A stretch of DNA of 64,000 bases, from NCBI RefSeq assembly GCF_000758325.1, contig NZ_CP009459.1, positions 3,100,001 through 3,164,000 of the forward strand, given 5' to 3'. The translations under genes were made by a program, and so were the position numbers. The DNA is from Cedecea neteri (GTDB taxonomy: Bacteria; Pseudomonadota; Gammaproteobacteria; Enterobacterales; Enterobacteriaceae). Below the pieces are notes generated by a model. That model made no database searches. It saw nothing but the letters and a program-made list of their open reading frames with translations, and had not been told where the DNA came from. This document shows positions 28,197-40,483 of this stretch, piece by piece (the first letter of the stretch is position 1; each line of letters begins with the position of its first letter).

Positions 28197-29384
28197 ATGA
28201 AACTCAAAGCACTATGGGCGGGGCTGGCGCTGCTCTCTACTTCCGCCTTTGCCATGGACAGCATCGCCTTCTGGGACTCGCCGCAGCACGGCGGCAACAG
28301 CTTTAACCGCCTGCCGCCCGATCAAGCCTATTTCACCGCCCTCAAAGGCTACGGCGCCAGCTGGGTGCGGCTTTCGTGGGACAAATGGCAGCCGGCACAG
28401 CGTGATTTTTTGCTGGGTAATGCCGACCACTATCAGGGGCTGATGACGCAGGATCTTCGCACCCTCAAAGAGACGCTGGCGCGTGCTCACGCCGCCGGAC
28501 TCAAAGTGGTGATTACGCCGCTGTCGCTGCCAGGTATGCGTTGGGCGCAAAACAATGATGGCCGCTTTGACGACCGACTGTGGCAGGATAAACGCTACTG
28601 GCGGCAAAGCGCGCAGTTCTGGCGTGACCTGGCCGGGCAGCTCAAAGATAACCCGGCGATTGCCGCTTATAACCTGGTCAATGAGCCTGCGCCGGAGAAG
28701 CGGGGTGGCCTGCCGGAACATGCCTCGCTGGAAGAAATGAAGGTCTGGTACAAGACGCACCAGGGTACGGCCAGAGACTTGCCGGCGTTCTATCAAACCG
28801 TGATCAAAGCGATTCGCGAAGTGGATAAGACGACGCCCATCATGGTGGACAGCGGCTGGTACGCCGCCGCCGACAGCTTTAGCTACTGGCCTTCCGCCCT
28901 GAGTGACGATCGCGTGCTTTACAGTTTTCACATGTACGAACCCTACGACGCGACCAGCGCGCCCAACCTCAAACGCCTGAAGCCTTACGAATATCCCGGC
29001 GTTGTCCCTTTTGGCGGCAAACAGGAAACATGGAACGGGGAGCGCGTGGCCGGGTATCTTCAGCAGCCGTTCTGGTGGGCTAAACAGCGTGGAGTGGCGC
29101 AGAATCGTATGGTGGCGGGGGAGTTTGGCTGTATGCGCCAGCTGGCCGGGTGTCGCCAGTATCTCGAGGATGTCCTCAGCGCGCTGGATAAAACGCAGGC
29201 GCACTGGGCGTTCTACAGCTTTCGCGAAGACGCCTGGGACGGCATGGATTATGAATTGGGAAAAAGGAAAGTGCCCTGGTCGTACTGGCAGGCGATGGAT
29301 GAACATAAGCCGGACACTTTACCGCGCCATGCCACGCCTGAGTTTGAGCCGATTAGCCGTCGTATGGGGATGCCGGTACACTGA
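28197..29384 (+). CDS. Secreted glycoside hydrolase family 5 (cellulase-like)
   Basis: A 395-residue enzyme with a signal peptide (MKLKALWAGLALLSTSAFA, cleavage near FAM/DSI). GH5 features: the acid/base glutamate in YNLVNEPAP (about residue 160), a histidine-tyrosine strand YSFHMYEPYD, and the nucleophile glutamate in VAGEFGC (about 309). GH5 enzymes hydrolyse beta-glucans such as cellulose or mannan; exact substrate cannot be read. It follows vxrC by 89 bp on the same strand and could be part of, or controlled by, the Vxr-like system. Confidence 0.85.
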   Translation: MKLKALWAGLALLSTSAFAMDSIAFWDSPQHGGNSFNRLPPDQAYFTALKGYGASWVRLSWDKWQPAQRDFLLGNADHYQGLMTQDLRTLKETLARAHAAGLKVVITPLSLPGMRWAQNNDGRFDDRLWQDKRYWRQSAQFWRDLAGQLKDNPAIAAYNLVNEPAPEKRGGLPEHASLEEMKVWYKTHQGTARDLPAFYQTVIKAIREVDKTTPIMVDSGWYAAADSFSYWPSALSDDRVLYSFHMYEPYDATSAPNLKRLKPYEYPGVVPFGGKQETWNGERVAGYLQQPFWWAKQRGVAQNRMVAGEFGCMRQLAGCRQYLEDVLSALDKTQAHWAFYSFREDAWDGMDYELGKRKVPWSYWQAMDEHKPDTLPRHATPEFEPISRRMGMPVH

Positions 29385-29510
29385 GTTATCTGTTACATCA
29401 TGGCGGTAAATTTGAGTTTTTTTGAATCATATTTACTAATTCAATGTAGGGAGCTCGCTTTATTATGCTATGTTTTTTCTCTGAAATTCCCATAGCGGCA
29501 ATGAGGCAGG

Positions 29511-30437
29511 ATGAGCAGCAAACTCGATACTTTTATTCAGCAGGCCGTCAGCGCCGTGCCCATCAGCGGCACGTCGCTGATTGTCTCTTTGTACGGCGAT
29601 GCGCTGGCTCATCGCGGCGGCGAGATCTGGCTGGGTAGTCTCGCAGCGATGCTTGAGCCTTTGGGATTCGGCGAGCGTTTTGTGAGAACGTCGCTTTTTC
29701 GCCTCAATAAAGAAGGCTGGCTGGACGTAGAGCGAGTGGGACGTCGCAGTTTTTATCGCCTGACCGACATGGGCCAGAGAATGACCCGGCGTGCCGAGTC
29801 GAAAATTTATCGCGCCGGGCAGCCATCCTGGGACGGAAAGTGGCTGCTGCTGCTTTCCGAAGGGCTTGAAAAAACCACGCTACAGCAGGTGAAGAAACAG
29901 CTTATCTGGCAGGGTTTTGGGGCGCTCGCGCCGAACCTGATGGCTTCGCCATCGCAAAACCTTGCGGATATCCAAAGCCTGCTGCATGAGGCGGGCGTGG
30001 CTGAACAGGTCATCTGTTTTGAGGCTGAATCCCCGCTGCAAACGTCCCGCGCAGCGCTGAGATCCCGCGTGGAAGAGTGCTGGTTGCTGACCGACAAAAA
30101 CGAACGTTACGCTGAATTTATCAACTCTTTTCGCCCGCTTTTACCGCTGCTGCGCGAGGCCGGAAGCGAGGAGCTAACGCCGCAGCGCTGTTTTCACATT
30201 CAGCTGTTGCTGATCCACTTCTACCGCCGCGTCGTGCTGAAAGATCCGCTGTTGCCGGATGAACTGCTGCCGCCGCACTGGCTGGGGCAGAACGCCCGCC
30301 AGCTGTGTATCAATATCTATCAGCGGGTCGCCGCCGGCGCGCTTACCTACGTCAGCGAGCTGGGCGAAACCTCAGTGGGCGACTTGCCTGCCCCGGTGAG
30401 CGGTTACCAGAAGCGATTCGGTGGACTCACCCCCTAA
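29511..30437 (+). CDS. paaX: Phenylacetic acid pathway repressor PaaX
   Basis: A 308-residue protein that matches E. coli PaaX: N-terminal winged-helix region (FIQQAVSAVPISGTSLIVSL, then ERFVRTSLFRLNKEGWLDVE), central dimerisation and C-terminal PaaX domains. Known role: a GntR-like repressor of the paaZ and paaABCDEFGHIJK promoters released by phenylacetyl-CoA. In E. coli those genes lie immediately upstream; here the upstream genes are GH5 and vxrABC, so the regulon is absent locally. Confidence 0.95.
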   Translation: MSSKLDTFIQQAVSAVPISGTSLIVSLYGDALAHRGGEIWLGSLAAMLEPLGFGERFVRTSLFRLNKEGWLDVERVGRRSFYRLTDMGQRMTRRAESKIYRAGQPSWDGKWLLLLSEGLEKTTLQQVKKQLIWQGFGALAPNLMASPSQNLADIQSLLHEAGVAEQVICFEAESPLQTSRAALRSRVEECWLLTDKNERYAEFINSFRPLLPLLREAGSEELTPQRCFHIQLLLIHFYRRVVLKDPLLPDELLPPHWLGQNARQLCINIYQRVAAGALTYVSELGETSVGDLPAPVSGYQKRFGGLTP

Positions 30438-30451
30438 AATAAGGAGCCCGT

Positions 30452-31048
30452 ATGTCCATTTATCAGATTGATGGCCTGACGCCTGTCGTCCCGGAAGACA
30501 GCTATGTTCACCCGACCGCGGTGCTGATCGGCGATGTTATTCTTGGGCACCGCGTCTACATTGGCCCCAATGCCAGCCTGCGCGGGGATTTTGGGCGGAT
30601 TATCGTCGAAGACGGAGCGAATGTGCAGGACAACTGCGTGATGCACGGCTTCCCTGAACAAGATACCGTTGTTGAACAGGACGGCCACATCGGCCACGGA
30701 GCCATTCTGCACGGCTGCCGGATTGGAAAAAATGCGCTGGTCGGCATGAACGCGGTGATCCTGGACGGGGCACAAATTGGTGAGAATTCGATCGTCGGCG
30801 CAGCGGCTTTTGTTAAAGGCAAGGCGGAATTTCCAGCGAATACGATGATCATCGGCAGCCCGGCGAAAGCGATACGTGAATTACGACCTGAAGAGTTGGC
30901 CTGGAAGAAACAGGGCACGAAGGAGTATCAGGATTTAGTGATTCGCTGCCAGCAAACGATGCATCAGGTGGAGCCGTTGCGGGAGGTTGAGGCGGGGCGG
31001 AAGCGTCTGGTGTTTGAGGATTTGCACCAGCCTAAGAAGAGCTGTTAA
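30452..31048 (+). CDS. paaY: PaaY gamma-carbonic anhydrase-like hexapeptide-repeat protein/thioesterase
   Basis: A 198-residue left-handed beta-helix protein with repeated hexapeptides ([40 protein letters not shown]) and the metal-binding histidines of gamma-class carbonic anhydrases ([12 protein letters not shown]). It matches E. coli PaaY, a thioesterase that removes dead-end CoA thioesters during phenylacetate degradation. It is cotranscribed with paaX (14-bp gap). Without the catabolic genes beside it, its present use is unclear. Confidence 0.94.
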   Translation: MSIYQIDGLTPVVPEDSYVHPTAVLIGDVILGHRVYIGPNASLRGDFGRIIVEDGANVQDNCVMHGFPEQDTVVEQDGHIGHGAILHGCRIGKNALVGMNAVILDGAQIGENSIVGAAAFVKGKAEFPANTMIIGSPAKAIRELRPEELAWKKQGTKEYQDLVIRCQQTMHQVEPLREVEAGRKRLVFEDLHQPKKSC

Positions 31049-31206
31049 TTCCCCTCACCCCGGCCCTCTCCCCAAAGGGGCGAGGGAGAAAACTGGTTTG
31101 GAGAATATTGTTTATCCTCTCTCCTCATAGGGGCGAGAGAGAAAGCGGACTTGAAGAATATTGTTTATCCCCTCTCCCTTTTAGGGAGAGGGGAAGGGTG
31201 AGGGTC
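31049..31206. repeat. REP/BIME-like cluster of three palindromic units
   Basis: Three imperfect hairpins with CCTCTCC / GGAGAGG arms (about 31064-31087, 31115-31141, 31169-31194) are bounded by CCCTCACCC and GGGTGAGGG. A 16-base direct repeat, AGAATATTGTTTATCC, occurs at 31102-31117 and 31155-31170. The cluster fills the gap between convergent paaY and azoR and may also terminate transcription. Confidence 0.75.
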
Positions 31207-31226
31207 AGTCACTCAGAGAGCAAATC

Positions 31227-35945
<4,719 letters not shown>

Positions 35946-35946
35946 T

Positions 35947-35977
35947 ACCAGGCCCTTTCTCCAGGAAAGGGCCTGGT
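35947..35977. terminator. Strong bidirectional hairpin between hrpA and the methyltransferase
   Basis: A perfect 13-bp stem (ACCAGGCCCTTTC with GAAAGGGCCTGGT, 5-base loop) fills the convergent gap, one base after the hrpA stop. On the plus strand CTTAATT follows. It likely terminates both genes. Confidence 0.8.
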
Positions 35978-35978
35978 C

Positions 35979-36635
35979 TTAATTCACCCTTGCCAGCGTA
36001 AAACCATCCCAACCTTTACTGCCGACCGTCTGTAGGGCGGTGACAGACAGATTTGGGTTGTTGCCCATCAGCTCGATAAAGGTGCGCACACCCTGAACGC
36101 GGTCATCAATGCTTTCAGGGTTGGCAACCTCGCCGTCACGGACCACGTTATCGCCGATGATTAACGTGCCTGGACGCGAATATTTCAATGCCCACTCAAG
36201 ATAAACCGGGTTATTCGGCTTATCGGCATCAATAAAAATCACATCGAACGGTGCGTCGTGACCTAAACCGGCCAGCGTTTCTGCCGCTGGGCCAACATGC
36301 AGCTCAATCTGTTTTTCCAGCCCGGCCAGCGTAATGTTCCTTTGCGCAACTTCGGCGTGACGAGGGTCAGCTTCAAGCGTGACAAGTTTGCCGTCAGCGG
36401 GCAATGCTCGTGCCATCCACACGGAGCTGTATGCGCCGAGCGTCCCGATTTCCAGAATCTTTCTCGCGCCGGTAACCTCCACCAGCAATTGCAGGAATTT
36501 CCCCTGGTTCGGGGCCACATCGTGGGCAGGCAGCCCGGCGGCATGGTTATTGGCGAGAATTTGCTGGAAAATATCATCGGAAGGGATCAGGGAATGAACA
36601 AGGTACTCATCAACATCGGACCATTTTTTCTGCAT
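35979..36635 (-). CDS. SAM-dependent O-methyltransferase (class I, Methyltransf_3)
   Basis: A 218-residue catechol-O-methyltransferase-like enzyme. SAM-binding motif I is ILEIGTLGAYSSVWMA (about 59-74), an acidic residue follows in LVTLEADPRH, and the metal/substrate region is VIFIDADKPNNPVYLEW (about 132) with IIGDNVVRDGEV. Such enzymes methylate hydroxylated aromatics in a divalent-metal-dependent way; the bacterial substrates are mostly unknown. It lies downstream of the YdeP-like gene on the same strand, separated by a 67-bp gap with a hairpin. Confidence 0.88.
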   Translation of the reverse strand: MQKKWSDVDEYLVHSLIPSDDIFQQILANNHAAGLPAHDVAPNQGKFLQLLVEVTGARKILEIGTLGAYSSVWMARALPADGKLVTLEADPRHAEVAQRNITLAGLEKQIELHVGPAAETLAGLGHDAPFDVIFIDADKPNNPVYLEWALKYSRPGTLIIGDNVVRDGEVANPESIDDRVQGVRTFIELMGNNPNLSVTALQTVGSKGWDGFTLARVN

Positions 36636-36663
36636 CGCTTACTCCATGTTTAGAGATAACGTT

Positions 36664-36690
36664 TTCCCTCTCGCCTTGCGGGAGAGGGAA
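36664..36690 (-). repeat. Hairpin (REP-like) between ydeP-like gene and methyltransferase
   Basis: A 9-bp stem TTCCCTCTC/GAGAGGGAA with a 9-base loop resembles the arms of the 31049-31206 cluster. It may attenuate transcription after the ydeP-like gene; no U-tract follows. Confidence 0.5.
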
Positions 36691-36702
36691 TGTGATTCCC
36701 GA

Positions 36703-39000
36703 TCAGGCAATTCGTCGCGTATTCTCCGCTTCGCTGCGGGTGATTTTCACCGGTACGGATTTTGACGTCGGGGTGCCCGTGCCGTCCCCGATGCTGCCAA
36801 GCGGCACCAGTGGGTTGGTTTCAGGGTAATAGGCAGCGAGATTTCCGCGCGGGATGTCATACGCCACCAGCTTAAAGCCGCTGACTTTACGGGTGATGCC
36901 GTCATGCCAGATGGTTTCTATATCGACCTTATCGCCATCGTTCAGGCCGAGTTTACCCATATCATCAGGATGAATAAACAGGATTTCACGCTGGCCGTAC
37001 ACGCCGCGATAACGATCGTCGAGGCCATAAATCGTGGTGTTGTACTGATCGTGAGAACGCAACGTTTGCAGCGTGAACGGGGCTTCCACACCTTGCCACA
37101 GCGAATCCGGCAGCGGAGCGTTGCTGAATTCAGCCTTGCCGCTTGGCGTATTAAAGCGCAGTTCTGCCGCCGCGTTGCCCAGGTAGAAGCCACCCGGCTC
37201 TTCACAGCGCTGATTGAAATCTTTAAAGCCCGGTAACGTGGCGGCGATATGATCGCGAATCAGGTTGTAGTCGTCGGCCAGCGCCAGCCAGTCCAGTTTG
37301 GTTCTGCCCAGAACGGCATCAGCGATGCTGGCCACAATTGCGGTTTCAGAACGCTGGGTGTCCGCAATCGGCTTGCCGATGCCTTCGGAGGCGTGAACCA
37401 TGCTAAAGGAGTCTTCGACGGTGACAAACTGACGGCCGGAAACCTGCATGTCCTCTTCGGTACGACCAAGCGTCGGCAGGATCAGCGAGGCTTTACCCGG
37501 TACCAGATGGCTGCGGTTCAGCTTGGTGCTGATGAACACGGTCAGGCCGCAGCGGCTAATGGCTTCTTCCGTGCGCGGGCTGTCCGGGGCCGCCGCGGCG
37601 AGGTTTCCGCCCAGCGCAATCAGCACTTTGATTTCGTCGCGCAGCATCGCGGCCAGGGCCTCAACGGTATTGTGACCATGTTCGCGCGGAGGCGTAAAAT
37701 CAAAGTGTTTGGCCAGATTATCGAGCAGGCTGACCGGCGGCTTTTCATCGATCCCCATTGTGCGGTTACCCTGCACGTTACTGTGGCCGCGCACCGGGCA
37801 AAGGCCCGCGCCCGGACGGCCTAAATGACCGCCCAGCAGCTGCAGGTTGACGATTTCCCGCACGGTATTCAGCGAATGTTTGTGCTGGGTGATGCCCATA
37901 GCCCAGGTGAAAATCACCCGCTTTGAATGCTGCCAGATAGCCGCGGCGTCGCGAAGCTGGAGTTCGCTCAGGCCGGACTGCCGGGTAATTTTCTCCCAGT
38001 TGGTTTCATCGATGGCGGTAAACCAGGCCTCAACGCCGTGGGTATGGGCCTCGATAAACGCCAGATCAAACACGCCATCTTCACCTTCAGTGATCAGGCG
38101 ACGGTGGGTTTCCAGCAGCGCTTTTGCCATGCCGCGCACCGCCGCCATGTCGCCGCCCAGATTCGGTTGGTAGTAGTTGGTGCTGATGGTACCCGCCAGC
38201 GGGGTGATCACTTCCAGCGGTTTTTGCGGATCGGCAAAGCGTTCCAGGCCGCGCTCACGCAGCGTATTGAAGGTGACTATTTGCGCCCCGTTTTCTGCCG
38301 CATGGCGCAGGCTGTGCAGCATTCGCGGGTGGTTGGTGCCGGGATTCTGACCAAATACAAAAATGGCGTCGGCTTTGTCGAAATCATCCAGCCGGATGGT
38401 GCCTTTCCCGACGCCGATACTGCGTTTTAGCCCGCTGCCGCTGGCTTCATGGCACATGTTTGAGCAATCCGGGAAATTGTTTGTGCCCAACATGCGGCCA
38501 AAAAGTTGATAAAGATAAGAGGCTTCATTGCTGGCGCGGCCGGAGGTGTAAAGTTCAATCTGGTTGGGGTTATCCATCGCCTGAATATGTTGCGCAATCA
38601 GGTTTAGCGCGCTGGCCCAGCTGATAGGCTCGTAGCGATCGGTTTGTGGGTTGTAGCTGAGCGGTTCGGTCAGGCGGCCCTGATATTCGAGAAAGTAGTC
38701 GCTTTGCTGATAGAGTTTGCTGACGCTGTGCTGGGCAAAAAAGTCGCTGTCGATAAAGCGGCGGGTCGCTTCCCAGGTGACCGCTTTGGCGCCATTTTCG
38801 CAGAAGCTAAAGGTGCTTTTGTTATCATCCCCCCAGGCACAGCCCGGGCAATCAAAGCCTTTGGCTTTGTTCATGCGCATCAGGTTGCGCAGGTTTTTCA
38901 GGGCATGTTTGCTGTCGATGACGAAGCGGGTGGTCGCTTCGAGAGAACCCCAGCCGCCCGCTGCGGCCTGGTAAGGCTTAATCGCCGATTTGAATTTCAT
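36703..39000 (-). CDS. FdhF/YdeP-family molybdopterin oxidoreductase
   Basis: A 765-residue cytoplasmic enzyme (no Tat leader) of the formate-dehydrogenase-like molybdopterin family, resembling E. coli YdeP (759). N-terminal Cys pattern CPGCAW...CENGAK lacks the classical fourth ligand of a 4Fe-4S cluster, a feature shared with YdeP. The presumed metal-ligand position is Cys in NMCHEASGSG, where FdhF has selenocysteine. The C-terminal molybdopterin-dinucleotide domain (LRSHDQYNTTIYGLDDRYRG) is intact. YdeP is tied to acid resistance but its substrate is unknown. Confidence 0.88.
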   Translation of the reverse strand: MKFKSAIKPYQAAAGGWGSLEATTRFVIDSKHALKNLRNLMRMNKAKGFDCPGCAWGDDNKSTFSFCENGAKAVTWEATRRFIDSDFFAQHSVSKLYQQSDYFLEYQGRLTEPLSYNPQTDRYEPISWASALNLIAQHIQAMDNPNQIELYTSGRASNEASYLYQLFGRMLGTNNFPDCSNMCHEASGSGLKRSIGVGKGTIRLDDFDKADAIFVFGQNPGTNHPRMLHSLRHAAENGAQIVTFNTLRERGLERFADPQKPLEVITPLAGTISTNYYQPNLGGDMAAVRGMAKALLETHRRLITEGEDGVFDLAFIEAHTHGVEAWFTAIDETNWEKITRQSGLSELQLRDAAAIWQHSKRVIFTWAMGITQHKHSLNTVREIVNLQLLGGHLGRPGAGLCPVRGHSNVQGNRTMGIDEKPPVSLLDNLAKHFDFTPPREHGHNTVEALAAMLRDEIKVLIALGGNLAAAAPDSPRTEEAISRCGLTVFISTKLNRSHLVPGKASLILPTLGRTEEDMQVSGRQFVTVEDSFSMVHASEGIGKPIADTQRSETAIVASIADAVLGRTKLDWLALADDYNLIRDHIAATLPGFKDFNQRCEEPGGFYLGNAAAELRFNTPSGKAEFSNAPLPDSLWQGVEAPFTLQTLRSHDQYNTTIYGLDDRYRGVYGQREILFIHPDDMGKLGLNDGDKVDIETIWHDGITRKVSGFKLVAYDIPRGNLAAYYPETNPLVPLGSIGDGTGTPTSKSVPVKITRSEAENTRRIA

Positions 39001-39186
39001 ATGGCAGGTGTCACTTGTTATGGTTGATTGCGCAATAACACAGATGAGTTGCTTACCTTTAGTTTACTCCTGATTAACATTTGTGGAAGCGCTAACGTCA
39101 ATCGGCCGTCAACGAAACGGCCGGGATGTATGCAAGCAGGCTGCTAAACTGCGTGGCATGAATGCCAATAAATGAAGGGAATACTG

Positions 39187-39729
39187 ATGTTGTATGCCAG
39201 TGATATTAGGGATATTGAAGAACTGCAGCACGTTGAGACAGCCGCTGCACGCCGTTTTCTTGCCGTGCCCGAGCTTGCTTTTCTTGCCAGCGCAGGGGTG
39301 ACGGACAGGCAGACTCACGCCGCCGCCATCGAAAATAAGCTCGCCTGGAAAGTGGCCGGGAGTGATGGCAGGATCAAAGGTTTTTGCTATTGCGAGCTGT
39401 ACGAGGATTCGCTTTATCTGGCTGAGATATCCACCCATCCGGATTTCCAGCGTCAGGGTGTGGGCGCAATGCTGCTGGCTGAAGTTAAACGCATGGGGCA
39501 GGCGCTTGGCGTAAGCCAAATCACGCTGACAACATACAGAGATGTGAGCTGGAATGGTCCGTGGTACGGACGTCACGGTTTTGTCGTTATGAATGATGCG
39601 GAGTTAACGCCAGCGCTTACCTGCTGCCTGGCACACCAGCGCGAAGAAGGCTTGATGATTTTACCCCGTTGCGCAATGCGGTATTTACTCGGGGAGGGGA
39701 AGTCCCCGGTCGGTAAACCATTTTTGTAG
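39187..39729 (+). CDS. GNAT-family N-acetyltransferase
   Basis: A 180-residue acetyltransferase; ATG 39187 is chosen for its AAGGGA site seven bases upstream (ATG 39172 is alternative). The acetyl-CoA-binding loop is HPDFQRQGVGAMLLAEVKRM (about 88), preceded by the strand LYLAEISTHP, and followed by WYGRHGFVVM, all typical of GNAT. Substrate unknown. It is divergent from the YdeP-like gene and its last 45 bases overlap the convergent frameshifted gene at 39685-39905. Confidence 0.86.
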   Translation: MLYASDIRDIEELQHVETAAARRFLAVPELAFLASAGVTDRQTHAAAIENKLAWKVAGSDGRIKGFCYCELYEDSLYLAEISTHPDFQRQGVGAMLLAEVKRMGQALGVSQITLTTYRDVSWNGPWYGRHGFVVMNDAELTPALTCCLAHQREEGLMILPRCAMRYLLGEGKSPVGKPFL

Positions 39730-39905
39730 CCGCGTAAGCTGGCGGATGTGGTAGCCGATGGCCAGCTCTTCGTACAGCGTCGAGGGAGGCGTCAGCGGCG
39801 CAACATCGGGTCTGCCGCTCAGGATGGCCCGTCGTGCCTGATGCCAGGCCGTTGTTTCATCTCAATTTCATCTGGCCTTGTTACCCGATGTTTACTCACG
39901 GTCAT
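39685..39905 (-). pseudogene. Frameshifted small gene (about 73 residues if repaired)
   Basis: From ATG 39905 (AGGCAG upstream) the frame reads MTVSKHRVTRPDEIEM and stops after 28 residues. A second frame, without its own start, continues DETTAWHQARRAILSGRP and ends TDRGLPLPE at TAA 39687-39685. A missing base (or a 5-base insertion) around GAGATGAAAC near 39860 would join them into one globular-looking protein of about 73 residues rich in Trp, Tyr and Arg. I do not recognise the family. It could be a pseudogene, or a sequencing error in a real gene. Confidence 0.5.
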
Positions 39906-40125
39906 AGTCTGCCTACTTATTGTGAGGCGCGATTATACCCTGCAAAGACGTCAATATGTTGTCCGATCTCCACGGGGGTTAATTTTCATTCAAAAAAATC
40001 TAGTCTTGTCATAATGTTGCGTAATAATTACCCAGCAGACGCGCGATATATTCTGTCAATGGCTGACACGACCTGTCATTTGTTCGCGCTAACATTCCTG
40101 ACACCGACTTGCAGGAGAAACACTC

Positions 40126-40377
40126 ATGACCCCCCCCGAAAAAAGCACGCAGCTTGCCAACAGAATTGCCGGTATTTTTTGTGAAATGCTGAGCTGTGAG
40201 CGCGTGTCCCGCCATCAACTGGCCAGTAAATTTGGCGTAAGTGAACGGACGATATACCGGGATCTCCGGCGGCTAAGCAACTATGTTTATCATGTGGGGG
40301 ACGATCAGTACGCCCTCAGTCTGGAAGTTACCCAGCAACTGGAAAGTTACCTGCAGCGAGTGAAGCGGGGAAAATGA
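40126..40377 (+). CDS. Short HTH (DeoR/HTH_11-type) regulator
   Basis: An 83-residue protein made almost only of one winged HTH: SRHQLASKFGVSERTIYRDLRRLSNYV (about 32-58), the N-terminal module of DeoR/YafY-type regulators, with a short basic tail. No effector domain is present, so it is either a stand-alone DNA-binding protein or a truncated regulator. A GGAG site precedes the ATG. It lies 106 bp before the PAS-GGDEF-EAL gene, which it might control. Confidence 0.72.
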   Translation: MTPPEKSTQLANRIAGIFCEMLSCERVSRHQLASKFGVSERTIYRDLRRLSNYVYHVGDDQYALSLEVTQQLESYLQRVKRGK

Positions 40378-40483
40378 TCGGCTGCCAGCGATAATGGACT
40401 TAAAGCTTCGTGGCTCCGCCGCCGATAATGCGATAAATTATTCTTTTTATTAACAAAGTAACCACAATTAACTCAAGGGTAAG

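Noticed and set aside
28212-29306. Minus-strand 364-residue frame opposite the GH5 gene
   Set aside because: Arg/His-rich low-information translation typical of an antisense shadow.
31049-31206. CRISPR array
   Set aside because: Units are hairpin repeats with only one short duplicated linker; there are no regular repeat-spacer units and no cas genes.
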